In this document: positions 8,624-19,742 of the stretch, one piece after another
Layout of the letters: every line of letters begins with the position of its first letter
How positions within the stretch are numbered: position 1 is the stretch's first letter
NCBI RefSeq assembly: GCF_003443735.1
Contig: NZ_CP031969.1
Location: forward strand, 930,001-994,000
From: Streptomyces sp. CC0208
Lineage (GTDB): Bacteria > Actinomycetota > Actinomycetes > Streptomycetales > Streptomycetaceae
Direction: 5' to 3'
DNA: 64,000 bases
Translations under genes and position numbers: made by a program
Notes under the pieces: generated by a model
Databases searched by the model: none
What the model was told of the DNA's origin: nothing
The model's input: only the letters and a program-made list of their open reading frames with translations

Positions 8624-8974
8624 ATGGAACTGCGCAGTGTCGACGAGCTGATGGATCTGCTGCACGCCTGCGGCAGCGAACACGCCCTGCGGACCGCCGC
8701 ACTGCTGCGCCGCAGTCGGCCCGCCGACAAGGAACTCCAGGTGGCAGGCCTGGTGATGGGCACAGGACAGGTGGCCGACGTCGTCCGCACCCTGCTGGGC
8801 GAACGGGTCCACCGCCTGGTACGCCATCTCGGCCCCGCCGCCGACGACGAGCTGCTGCGCCTGGCGGGCGAGGAGAGCCTGACGGCCCGGTTCGACGCCG
8901 GCGTCCTGGAGGACTGGCGCCCCGTCCTGGAGCTGGTCGCCGCAGGCAACTCCCGTCTGGAGACTGTCGACTGA
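8624..8974 (+). CDS. HD-domain-like protein lacking the HD dyad
   Basis: This is a 116-aa cytosolic protein. Its first 55 residues follow the pattern of small HD-domain oxygenases linked to phosphonate degradation (PhnZ type): an N-terminal helix with VDELMDLL, then SEHALRTAALLRRS, then a short loop and AGLVMGTGQVADV. In active relatives the last segment reads like AALLHDIGH, so the metal-binding His-Asp appears replaced by Met-Gly. The rest is helical. The protein is also shorter than active members. I infer an inactive or repurposed HD fold, but the family assignment is by eye. It lies 25 bp upstream of an SDR gene on the same strand, which suggests an operon. Confidence 0.7.
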   Translation: MELRSVDELMDLLHACGSEHALRTAALLRRSRPADKELQVAGLVMGTGQVADVVRTLLGERVHRLVRHLGPAADDELLRLAGEESLTARFDAGVLEDWRPVLELVAAGNSRLETVD

Positions 8975-8999
8975 CGGTTCGTCATGAGACGGTACGGCG

Positions 9000-9791
9000 A
9001 TGACGTCGTCGTACGGACTGCACGGCAGGGCCGCCCTCGTGACCGGCGGCACCCGCGGGATCGGGCGCGAGGTCGCCCGGCAACTCGCCGACGCCGGCGC
9101 ACTGGTGTGCGTCACGGCCAGGGACCGGGAGGACGTCCGGCGGACTGCCGCCGAGCTCGGTGGCGTCGGACTCGCGGGCAGCGTCGCCGACCCCGCCCAT
9201 CCGCGCGCCCTCGTGGACCTCGCCCTGCGCGCGTTCGGGCGACTCGACATCGTCATCAACAACGCGGCGACGAATCAGCCGTACGGCCCGCTCGTGGACG
9301 TGGATCCGCAACGCTGGCGCGAGGCCTTCACCGTCAATGTCGAGGCACCGCTGCGGCTGGTGCAGGCGGCCTGGCGGGGATGGATGCGGGAGCACGGCGG
9401 GTCGGTGGTCAACGTCTGCACGGAGGGCGCCGGGCACGTGGGCCCGAACGTCGGCGCGTACGGCACCAGCAAGGCGGCGCTGCTTCACCTCACCCAGCAG
9501 CTGGCGGGCGAGCTGGCGCCGACGGTGCGGGTCAACTCCGTCTCGCCCGGTCTCGTGCGGACGGAGATGGCCCGGTTCGTGTGGGAGAAGGGTCCCGTCG
9601 AGCTGCCGCTGGGGCGTATCGGCGAGCCCGAGGACATCGCACGGGCCGTGGTGTGGCTCGTGTCCGACGCGGCCGAGTGGATCACCGGAGCCGACCTCCT
9701 GGTGGACGGCGGTACCCGGGTACGGGCGGCGCACCCGGGCGGGTACGCCGTGCACGAGCGGCTGCGGTCGTCCGCCCCGCCGCCCTCATGA
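9000..9791 (+). CDS. Short-chain dehydrogenase/reductase
   Basis: This NAD(P)-dependent oxidoreductase has the classical SDR fold. The cofactor motif TGGTRGIG is at residues 15-22, NNA follows the fourth strand, and the catalytic Tyr and Lys are present in YGTSK. The usual catalytic Ser, 13 residues before the Tyr, is a Thr (in NVCTEGAG). Thr is chemically plausible there. PG and a C-terminal VDGG motif are present, and the length of 263 aa fits FabG-like members. The gene follows the degenerate HD protein by 25 bp. The substrate is unknown. The ATG start lacks a strong ribosome binding site, which fits translational coupling to the upstream gene. Confidence 0.88.
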   Translation: MTSSYGLHGRAALVTGGTRGIGREVARQLADAGALVCVTARDREDVRRTAAELGGVGLAGSVADPAHPRALVDLALRAFGRLDIVINNAATNQPYGPLVDVDPQRWREAFTVNVEAPLRLVQAAWRGWMREHGGSVVNVCTEGAGHVGPNVGAYGTSKAALLHLTQQLAGELAPTVRVNSVSPGLVRTEMARFVWEKGPVELPLGRIGEPEDIARAVVWLVSDAAEWITGADLLVDGGTRVRAAHPGGYAVHERLRSSAPPPS

Positions 9792-9796
9792 CGACG

Positions 9797-10027
9797 TCAC
9801 GGGAACAGGGCGATGCCCATGAGGACGATCAGGCACGCGAAGACGACGAGCGCGATCATGCCCCAGCTCCAGGGGTGCCTGATCGGGTCGGAGGCACCGC
9901 CTCGGGGCCGGTCCTCGGGGAGCTCGCGGACGACCGGACGGTCGCTCGCGTAGAACTCCTCGTCGGTCGGGTAGTGGTTGCGCGGATCGTTGAAGGCGCG
10001 CGGATCGATGCTGTGTGGACGTGCCAT
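9797..10027 (-). CDS. Small single-pass membrane protein, 76 aa
   Basis: This is a short tail-anchored protein. The first 50 residues are polar and rich in Asp, Arg and Pro. Residues 54-75 form one hydrophobic helix ending in ALFP. The ATG at 10027 has GAGGAG 5 bases upstream, and the gene is followed directly by the convergent SDR stop. It lies 95 bp downstream of the zinc-finger SDR gene on the same strand and could be cotranscribed. I do not recognise a named family. The function is unknown. Confidence 0.75.
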   Translation of the reverse strand: MARPHSIDPRAFNDPRNHYPTDEEFYASDRPVVRELPEDRPRGGASDPIRHPWSWGMIALVVFACLIVLMGIALFP

Positions 10028-10122
10028 GACAACTCCTCGCGGGGAACTCTCCCGGACCCCCGGGTTCCCACTCGTCGGCGGCCCACACGCCGGGCCGCCG
10101 ACCGGAGGTCGGATCCGCGGGC

Positions 10123-11643
10123 TCACCACTTGCCGGGCGCGTAGTCCTTCAGAAAGACCCCGTACACGTCCTCGCCGTCCTCGCCGCGCACGATCGGGTC
10201 GTAGACGCGGGCCGCGCCGTCGACCAGGTCGAGGGGGGCGTGGAAGCCCTCCTCGGCGAGGCGGAGCTTGTCGTAGTGGGGGCGCTCGTCGGTGATCCAG
10301 CCGGTGTCGACCGAGGTCATGAGGATGCCGTCGGTCTGGAACATCTCCTGGGCGCTGGTCCGCGTGACCATGTTCATGGCGGCCTTGGCGGCGTTGGTGT
10401 TGGGGTGGCCCGCGCCCTTGTAGCCGCGGCCGAAGACTCCCTCCATCGCGGAGACGTTCACGACGTAGGACCGGCCGCTCCTGGCCTTCTTCGCGGCGTC
10501 GGCCATGGCCGGGCGCAGGGCGCTGATCAGGATGAACGGTGCCGTGTAGTTGCACAGCTGGGTCTCGAGGAGCTCCACCGGGGAGATCTGCTCGATGGTC
10601 TGGACCCAGGTGTTGCTGTCGACGACGTCGGGGACGAGACCGCCCGCGTCGATGGCGGTGCCGTCGAGGTGCCGGGCCACGCTGGCGTTGCCCGCGACCA
10701 GGGCGAGGTCGGCGACCTGCTGGGCGTCGAGGCCGGAGATCCCGGCGGGCAGCGAGGCGAGTCCGTCGACCGCGCCGGAGCCGAAGGCGCCGATGACGTG
10801 GTGGGCGGGGAGTTCACCGGCGGGCAGCGGGGCGCTCTCGCCGTCGACCAGGGCGGCGTAGGCGGACGGCAGCCGGCGTACGGTCTGCGTCGCGTTGTTG
10901 ACGAGGATGTCGAGCGGGCCCGCCTCGGCGACCTGCTCGGCGAGCGCCACGGCCTGCGCCGGGTCGCGCAGGTCGATGCCGACGACCTCCAGGCGGTGCA
11001 GCCAGTCCCCGGAATCCTCCATGGCCTTGAAGCGGCGGATGGCGTCCTTCGGGAAGCGGGTGGTGATCGTGGTGTGCGCGCCGTCCCGCAGCAGCCTCAG
11101 CGCGATGTACATGCCGATCTTGGCGCGGCCGCCGGTGAGCAGGGCCCGCTTGCCGGTGAGGTCGGCGCGGGCGTCGCGCTTGCCGCGGTTCAGGCGGGCG
11201 CAGTCCGGACAGAGCTGGTGGTAGAAGTAGTCGACCTCGACGAACCGGGTCTTGCAGGTGTAGCAGGAGCGCGGGCGCTGGAGTATCCCCGCGATCCGGC
11301 CCTCCTCGGTGACCGAGGACGGCAGGATGCCTTCCGTCTCGTCGTCGATGCGCTGGGCGGAGCCGGTCGCCGTGGCTTCCGTGACCGCCTTGTCGTGGGC
11401 GGTCTTGGCGGCCCGGCGCTCCTGCCTGCGGCGCTGCTTCACCGTGCGGTAGACCCCGGCGGTGGCCCGGCGCACGGCGATCGCGTCGGGGTGGTCGACC
11501 TCCAGCTTGTCGAGCTCGTCGAGCACGCTGAGGCAGACGGCCAGCCGCTCCGGGTCGATGCCGGGGCCGTACACGACCTCGTCACCGGGCTCGTGCACGA
11601 CCTCGTCCATGGTCGTCGCCGAACCGTCCTCTGTCACCGTCAT
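10123..11643 (-). CDS. SDR-family protein with N-terminal zinc-ribbon-like insertion
   Basis: This is a two-part cytosolic protein of about 506 aa. The N-terminal 120 residues are helical and highly charged. A four-cysteine CxxC-14-CxxC knuckle follows (Cys 127, 130, 145 and 148), which probably binds zinc. An SDR Rossmann domain starts at TGGRAKIG and contains NNA and NVSAMEG. The usual Y-x3-K active site is not found: the lysine segment reads HPNTNAAKAAMNM, so the tyrosine position holds Thr. The catalytic residues may be shifted, or the protein may not be a standard dehydrogenase. The ATG at 11643 is chosen because AGGGAAG lies upstream. A GTG at 11667 would add 8 residues. It shares its direction with the wax ester synthase gene 105 bp upstream. 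Confidence 0.82.
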   Translation of the reverse strand: MTVTEDGSATTMDEVVHEPGDEVVYGPGIDPERLAVCLSVLDELDKLEVDHPDAIAVRRATAGVYRTVKQRRRQERRAAKTAHDKAVTEATATGSAQRIDDETEGILPSSVTEEGRIAGILQRPRSCYTCKTRFVEVDYFYHQLCPDCARLNRGKRDARADLTGKRALLTGGRAKIGMYIALRLLRDGAHTTITTRFPKDAIRRFKAMEDSGDWLHRLEVVGIDLRDPAQAVALAEQVAEAGPLDILVNNATQTVRRLPSAYAALVDGESAPLPAGELPAHHVIGAFGSGAVDGLASLPAGISGLDAQQVADLALVAGNASVARHLDGTAIDAGGLVPDVVDSNTWVQTIEQISPVELLETQLCNYTAPFILISALRPAMADAAKKARSGRSYVVNVSAMEGVFGRGYKGAGHPNTNAAKAAMNMVTRTSAQEMFQTDGILMTSVDTGWITDERPHYDKLRLAEEGFHAPLDLVDGAARVYDPIVRGEDGEDVYGVFLKDYAPGKW

Positions 11644-11748
11644 CGCGCTGCCGCTTCCCTGGGTCACCCGTGCGGCGCTGTGCCGCGTCCGCTTGTCGAA
11701 CGCGGAATTTTACTTCAGCGCCGGGGCCCGCCCGCAAACCGGAAACGA

Positions 11749-13077
11749 TCAAGAACCGCAGGCGGCCAGCAGTTCCTTCACCTCCTCGGTCAGGGATCGA
11801 GCCAGCAGGTCCAGGTCAGGCACCGCTTCCGCGTCGGCGACCAGGCCGTAGTGGACCTGTCCCCGGTACGTCGAGATGGCGACCGCGAGGGACTGGCCGC
11901 GGGCGAGCGGGGCGAAGGGGTACACCTCGGTCACCGGGTTGCCGCCGAGCTTCAGGCCGATGCTGGGCAGGGGCACGCTGGTGACGAGGATGTCGAACCA
12001 GAACCGGGCGCCCTGACCGGCCAGGGGCCCGCCGAGACGGTGGCCGAGGGCCGGGACGTGGTCGGCGAGCAGGGCGACGGCGCCCGCGCCGCGGTGGGGA
12101 CCGGCGTCCTTCTTGCGGTCCATGGCCGTACGGACCGTGTCCAGGCGACCCAGCGGGTCGGGGTCGTCGACCGGAAGCCGCACCAGGTACCCGGAGAGCC
12201 GGTTGCCCTGGGGGTGCGCGGTGCGCGGACGGCGCCTGGAGACGGGGATCAGGGCGCGGGGCGCCACGCCCTCGCTGCCGTCGCCGCGCTCGTCCAGCCA
12301 GCGGCGCAGGGCGCCCGCGACGACCGCGATCAGGACGTCGTTGACAGTGCCGCCCCGGCTCTTGCGGACCCGGTGCACGTCGTCGAGGTCGACGACGACT
12401 CCGGCGGTACGTCGGGTGCCGCTTGGCTCAGAGGTCAGAGCGGCGGAGGAGCGCACGCCCACGGAGGACAGCGCGACGGAGGCACCGATGTCGAGGGCGC
12501 GGCCCAGGTCGGAGACGGCACCCCGCAGCAGATCGGGCAGTCTGCGCACATCCGGGAGCAGGCTCTTCGCGGGCTCCTCGGGGCGCGGCTTGCGTGCGGG
12601 CAGGTCCATCGGGTCCAGGACGGCGGCGGCGAGCGTCAGGGCCCGCAGTCCGTCGGCGAGGGCGTGGTGGAACTTGAAGAGCACGGCGAAGGAGACGCCG
12701 TCCTCCCCCGGCACCACGTGCGCCTCCCAGGGCGGCCGTTCACGGTCCAGCGGCCGCTGCATGAGCCGGCCCGCCTCGGCGTGGAAGTCCGCGGTCGGGG
12801 CGTGCAGCAGGACGTGCCGGAGCGGGTCGAAGTCGGGATCGGGGACGCGGGCGGCTCCCCCGAAGGCGTACGGGAAGCCGAGCGGCCACACGTCCCGGAT
12901 CCGCATCCGCAGGCCGGGCACCGCGGCTGCCCGGCCCGCGAGCAGGTCGGCCGCGTGGGCGCCCGCGGTGGGCGAGTGCGCCGTGAAGACGCCGAGCGCT
13001 CCCAGGTGCATCGGGTGCTCGGCGGACTCCATGTTCCAGAACGCCAGGTCGAGAGGGGCCAGCAGGTCAGAAGTCAA
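11749..13077 (-). CDS. Wax ester synthase/diacylglycerol acyltransferase (WS/DGAT)
   Basis: This acyltransferase would make triacylglycerol or wax esters from acyl-CoA. The N-terminus LLAPLDLAFWNMES is the family signature, and the active-site motif HHxxxDG is intact in KFHHALADG near residue 130. A C-terminal GxN-containing segment and ITSVPLP-like strand are also present. The start is the TTG at 13077, giving MTSDLLAPLD, with GAGG about 9 bases upstream. An upstream in-frame TTG would add 7 residues. The length of 442 aa is normal. The enzyme acts at the membrane and lipid-droplet surface. It probably supplies streptomycete storage lipid, which fits the nearby glycogen genes. Confidence 0.92.
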   Translation of the reverse strand: MTSDLLAPLDLAFWNMESAEHPMHLGALGVFTAHSPTAGAHAADLLAGRAAAVPGLRMRIRDVWPLGFPYAFGGAARVPDPDFDPLRHVLLHAPTADFHAEAGRLMQRPLDRERPPWEAHVVPGEDGVSFAVLFKFHHALADGLRALTLAAAVLDPMDLPARKPRPEEPAKSLLPDVRRLPDLLRGAVSDLGRALDIGASVALSSVGVRSSAALTSEPSGTRRTAGVVVDLDDVHRVRKSRGGTVNDVLIAVVAGALRRWLDERGDGSEGVAPRALIPVSRRRPRTAHPQGNRLSGYLVRLPVDDPDPLGRLDTVRTAMDRKKDAGPHRGAGAVALLADHVPALGHRLGGPLAGQGARFWFDILVTSVPLPSIGLKLGGNPVTEVYPFAPLARGQSLAVAISTYRGQVHYGLVADAEAVPDLDLLARSLTEEVKELLAACGS

Positions 13078-13405
13078 TGGCTTGCCTCGCGTCGACAACG
13101 GGTGGACCAGCAGTCAATCGCCCCACGGCGATTACGGTCAAGTACGATCAAGCTACGCACAGTTAACAGCAGATTACGTCCCGCCCCTCGGGAAAGGGGC
13201 GGGACACGTGGTGCGGATGCGATCACCCGGGGGTCTCAACACCCTGCCGGAGTCGCCCGGGACGCGTCCCGGATGCGCCGGTCCGGCCGCGGGCCGTGGA
13301 TTCCGGCTTCCGTCCAGGGACATGACGAGTCTGCGCGTGCTGTCGACGGCCGGCACGCGGACAATGGGCACAAGAACTCTTCCCTGCCGGAAGAAGGCGA
13401 CGGAG
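13078..13405. other. Divergent intergenic region with strong hairpin
   Basis: This region separates the WS/DGAT gene and the cupin gene, which point away from each other. It includes a tandem 11-bp near-repeat built on (G/A)TCAAG around 13134-13155. A strong hairpin has arms GTCCCGCCCC (13178-13187) and GGGGCGGGAC (13196-13205) around an 8-nt loop. No gene is evident. Confidence 0.5.
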
Positions 13406-13789
<384 letters not shown>

Positions 13790-13800
13790 CCCGCCCCCGG

Positions 13801-15021
13801 CTAGGACACCAGCTGCCCCTTCCCGAGGGCGATCACCCCGCCCTTGGACACCGTGTACAGCTCCGCGTCCCGCTCCGGGTTCACACCGATCGTGGCACCC
13901 GGCGGGACCTCGGTGTTCTTGTCGAGGACGGCGCCGCGGACCACCGCGCCCCGTCCGATCTTGACGTTGTCGTGCAGGACCGACCCCTGGACGACGGCTC
14001 CCGGGTCGACCAGGACGCCCGGTGAGAGCACGGAGCGGGTGACCTGGCCGCGGATCAGGCAGCCCGCGCTGATGATGGACTCGCTGGCGATGCCGCCGGA
14101 GTTGAAACGGGCCGGGGAGAGCTGGCCGGAGTGGGTGTAGATGGGCCACTGCCGGTTGTAGAGGTTGAAGGCGGGACGCTCGGCGATCAGGTCCATGTGG
14201 GCGTCGTAGTAGGCGTCCAGGGTGCCGACGTCTCGCCAGTAGCCGCGGTCGCGGGTGGTCTCGCCGGGCACGTGGTTGGCGCTGAAGTCGTAGAGCTGGG
14301 CCTCACCACGGTCGGTGAGCTGCGGCAGGATCGAGCCGCCCATGTCGTGGACGGAGTCCTCGTCCTCGGAGTCCCGCTGGAGCGCCTCGATCAGGGCCTT
14401 GGTGGTGAAGATGTAGTTGCCCATCGAGGCGAACACGCTCTCCGGATCGTCCGCAAGCCCCGGCGGGTCGGCGGGCTTCTCCAGGAAGCTTTCCACCGTG
14501 AGGCCGTCCGAGCCTGGGGAGATCACCCCGAACGAGGGGGACTCGGAGCGCGGGACACGGATCCCGGCCACCGTCACGCCCGCGCCGGACTCTATGTGCT
14601 GCGTGAGCATCTGGCTCGGGTCCATGCGGTAGACGTGGTCGGCGCCGAACACCGCCACGTACTCGGGGCGCTCGTCGTAGATCAGGTTCAGGGACTGCAG
14701 GATCGCGTCCGCGCTGCCCAGGTACCAGCGCGGTCCGAGGCGCTGCTGGGCGGGCACCGGCGTGATGTAGTTGCCGAGCAGGCTCGACATCCGCCAGGTG
14801 GTCGTGATGTGCCGGTCCAGCGAGTGCGACTTGTACTGCGTGAGCACGCAGATGCGCAGGATGTCGGCGTTGACGAGGTTGGACAGGACGAAGTCGACCA
14901 GCCGGTACGTTCCTCCGAAGGTGACCGCGGGTTTGGCGCGGTCCGTGGTCAGCGGCATCAGCCGTTTGCCTTCTCCGCCCGCGAGTACGATGCCGAGCAC
15001 CGAAGGTCCGCCACGACGCAT
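13801..15021 (-). CDS. glgC: Glucose-1-phosphate adenylyltransferase
   Basis: GlgC makes ADP-glucose from glucose-1-phosphate and ATP, the committed step of bacterial glycogen synthesis in the cytosol. The nucleotidyltransferase motif [16 protein letters not shown] starts at residue 9, followed by [15 protein letters not shown] and GSADAILQS. The substrate-binding FLEKP segment is present. The C-terminal 120 residues form a left-handed beta-helix with hexapeptide repeats such as [19 protein letters not shown]. The length of 406 aa is standard. The ATG at 15021 has GAGGGGAG upstream. glgA lies 53 bp upstream on the same strand, so the two probably form one operon. Confidence 0.96.
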   Translation of the reverse strand: MRRGGPSVLGIVLAGGEGKRLMPLTTDRAKPAVTFGGTYRLVDFVLSNLVNADILRICVLTQYKSHSLDRHITTTWRMSSLLGNYITPVPAQQRLGPRWYLGSADAILQSLNLIYDERPEYVAVFGADHVYRMDPSQMLTQHIESGAGVTVAGIRVPRSESPSFGVISPGSDGLTVESFLEKPADPPGLADDPESVFASMGNYIFTTKALIEALQRDSEDEDSVHDMGGSILPQLTDRGEAQLYDFSANHVPGETTRDRGYWRDVGTLDAYYDAHMDLIAERPAFNLYNRQWPIYTHSGQLSPARFNSGGIASESIISAGCLIRGQVTRSVLSPGVLVDPGAVVQGSVLHDNVKIGRGAVVRGAVLDKNTEVPPGATIGVNPERDAELYTVSKGGVIALGKGQLVS

Positions 15022-15074
15022 GGCCGCTCCCCTCACCTGGTTTGTGACCCATGCTTGCCCTTGCCAGAGGCTCG

Positions 15075-16226
15075 CTACGCCTGTTTGACGATCTCCTCGT
15101 ACAGCCGGACCGTGCGCCGCGCGACGGCGTCCCAGCCGAACTCGTCGACCGCGCGCTCCCGTCCCGCCTCGCCCATCCGCCGTGCCGTGGCCGGATCGCC
15201 GATCACTGAATCGAGTGCCCCCGCGAGGGCCGTCTCGAACCCGTCGTCCACGGTCACGAGCAGTCCGGTCCTGCCGTCGTCCACGACTTCGGGGATACCG
15301 CCGACCCGCGAGGCCACCACGGGCGTCCCGCAGGCCATCGCCTCCAGGTTGACAATGCCGAGGGGTTCGTAGACCGAGGGGCAGACGAACACCGCGGCAT
15401 GGGTGAGCAGCTGGATCACCTCGGGGCGCGGCAGCATCTGCGGGATCCAGTGCACGCCCTCGCGGACCCGGCTCAGCTCCTCGAAGAGCTCGCGGAACTC
15501 CCGGTCGATCTCCGGAGTGTCCGGCGCGCCCGCGCACAGCACGACCTGCGCGGCCGGGTCGATGTGCCGGACCGCGCGCATCAGATGGGGCACGCCCTTC
15601 TGGCGGGTGATCCGGCCGACGAACAGCACGAACGGGCGGTCCCGGTCCAGGCCGATGCGGTCCAGTACCTCGGTGCCGTGGTCGGGCCGGTAGAGGGCGG
15701 TGTCGATGCCGTTGTGCACGATGTGGACCTTGGCCGGATCCAGCGCCGGATAGCAGCCGAGGATGTCCTCACGCATGGCTCCCGACACGGCGATCACCGC
15801 GTCGGCGGATTCGATCGCGGTGCGCTCGGCCCAGCTCGACAGCGCGTACCCGCCGCCGAGCTGCTCGGCCTTCCAGGGGCGCAGGGGCTCCAGGGAGTGG
15901 GCGGTCATCACGTGCGGGATGCCGTGCAGCAGCTTGCCGAGGTGGCCGGCGAGGTTGGCGTACCAGGTGTGCGAGTGGACCAGCTCGCGGCCTTCGAGGC
16001 CCGCGGCCATGGAGAGGTCCACGGAGAACGTGCGCAGCGCGTCGTTGGCGGTGTCCAGGGCCGACCAGGGCCGGTGCCGTACGACGCCGTCCGTCCGGCC
16101 CTCGCCCCAGCAGTGCACATCCAGGTCGACGAGGGACCTCAACTCCCGGGCGAGGAACTCGACATGGACACCCGCACCGCCGTACACATCCGGCGGGTAC
16201 TCCCGGGTCAGCAGGCCCACACGCAC
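15075..16226 (-). CDS. glgA: Glycogen synthase, actinobacterial GT4 type
   Basis: This is a GT4 glycosyltransferase of the actinobacterial GlgA/GlgM type, which uses ADP-glucose for glycogen or maltose-1-phosphate synthesis. The start shows [19 protein letters not shown], the family N-terminus. VGRITRQKG lies at the nucleotide-binding domain and the EX7E motif is seen in [19 protein letters not shown]. The length is 383 aa. The GTG start at 16226 is preceded by AGGGGG. The gene is upstream of glgC in the same direction, which supports a role in alpha-glucan synthesis. Whether the product is glycogen synthase proper or maltose-1-phosphate synthase cannot be decided from sequence by eye. Confidence 0.92.
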   Translation of the reverse strand: MRVGLLTREYPPDVYGGAGVHVEFLARELRSLVDLDVHCWGEGRTDGVVRHRPWSALDTANDALRTFSVDLSMAAGLEGRELVHSHTWYANLAGHLGKLLHGIPHVMTAHSLEPLRPWKAEQLGGGYALSSWAERTAIESADAVIAVSGAMREDILGCYPALDPAKVHIVHNGIDTALYRPDHGTEVLDRIGLDRDRPFVLFVGRITRQKGVPHLMRAVRHIDPAAQVVLCAGAPDTPEIDREFRELFEELSRVREGVHWIPQMLPRPEVIQLLTHAAVFVCPSVYEPLGIVNLEAMACGTPVVASRVGGIPEVVDDGRTGLLVTVDDGFETALAGALDSVIGDPATARRMGEAGRERAVDEFGWDAVARRTVRLYEEIVKQA

Positions 16227-16265
16227 CCGGAACCCCCTGTCTCTACGGCTGGTCGGCTTTCATGG

Positions 16266-16994
16266 TCACCCAGATGCGCCGCGCGGGGAAGAGCGCGGGG
16301 CTCGTGTGAAACAACAGTCACCGCACACGCCGCCCTCCGGCAACCGGTAGTACAGACAGCAGCTGCGGCGGCGAAGCGTGGTGCTGTCGAGCGTGCCGGT
16401 GAGCAGAGGGTGGGCGAGGAGATCCGCCGTGAGGTCGCGGGTGCGTGCGGAGACGTCCGGACGCCGGCCCAGCAGCTGACGGGCGGCGCCCGCGAGGGCC
16501 GATCCGGCGTTGCCCCACAGCAGTCCGGCGGCCAGCCGGTACTCGGCGCGCAGCACTGCCGCCAGCGGTTCGAGATGGCCGTGCAGCACGACGTCGGCGA
16601 CGGTGCCGGCATCGCCGGACAACGGCTCGACGCCCTCCAGCCACAGGTCGTCGGGGGCGCTCGCGTCGGGGTCCCAGCGCAGGCGGTGCGGCGCGAGGTC
16701 GGGGATGCGGCCGTACAGGACCGCGCAGCCGAGCGCCACCGACCACAGCCGGGCCGCGAGGCCCTGGTGGGCGAGGGAGGCCGCGATCCGGGGCTCCGGG
16801 GCCCGCAGGGCCGCAGCGACCTTCCGGACCCGAAAAGTCATGGCATTTATGTAAACATCCGACTCTCGTTTCTCATAGACTTGTGCGAGGGTCGGCAGCG
16901 CTGGGCGCGGTGCCCCGCACGTGCCGCCGATCGTCTGTAGTACGAAGAAGGCGCCGAGCGGTCGCAGCGCCGCGAGTTCCGGGTCCAGGTCCAC
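16266..16994 (-). CDS. FhuF-like (2Fe-2S)-binding protein
   Basis: This resembles a ferric-siderophore reductase-type protein. The C-terminus carries the FhuF cysteine pattern C-C-x10-C-x2-C (SCCLYYRLPEGG then VCGDCCF), which binds a [2Fe-2S] cluster. The N-terminal 180 residues are helical, with conserved-looking ALRPLGAFF and RLWSVALGCAVLYG segments. The exact start is uncertain. I use the GTG at 16994, giving VDLDPELAALRPL. A GTG at 17045 would add 17 residues. The gene is 39 bp upstream of glgA on the same strand, but a functional link is not obvious. It probably releases iron from siderophores in the cytosol. Confidence 0.85.
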   Translation of the reverse strand: MDLDPELAALRPLGAFFVLQTIGGTCGAPRPALPTLAQVYEKRESDVYINAMTFRVRKVAAALRAPEPRIAASLAHQGLAARLWSVALGCAVLYGRIPDLAPHRLRWDPDASAPDDLWLEGVEPLSGDAGTVADVVLHGHLEPLAAVLRAEYRLAAGLLWGNAGSALAGAARQLLGRRPDVSARTRDLTADLLAHPLLTGTLDSTTLRRRSCCLYYRLPEGGVCGDCCFTRAPRSSPRGASG

Positions 16995-17222
16995 GACCAG
17001 CAGTAGTACCAAGACCCGTAGGGGTACCCAGCAGGGGCCCTCCACCCCGTGTCACCCGCCTTGGGGAGGACACGGACCCTTTTGTACTCCATCGGCAGTA
17101 GGACCCATTGCCTGCTCAGGGACGACGACGGGAAGAACTTTTCCGGGGATCGTGTTGGTCATGGAAGACGACCGTTCGTCGCGCCGGGCAGCCAGCCCCC
17201 GCCTCACGCAGAGGAGCAGCTC

Positions 17223-19488
<2,266 letters not shown>

Positions 19489-19742
19489 CTAGACATGCGT
19501 CATGCGTCAGGAGCGGCAAAAGTAAGCGCCGCGAACAGGCCATGACAAGACGGCAACCAGCCGCGTAGGGGCGCGCGTCGGACCCGCGTCTCCCGCTGAA
19601 CGCAACGAGGCGCCCGAACCGTATCCCTGGTGTGCGGACAGTCCCCCGACAGGCCAGGATGACCGGTGGACGATACTGACAAGCACGACCGGCAGCGATA
19701 GACGACCTACGCGATCCACGGGATCTTTTGGGAGCAGGCGGT

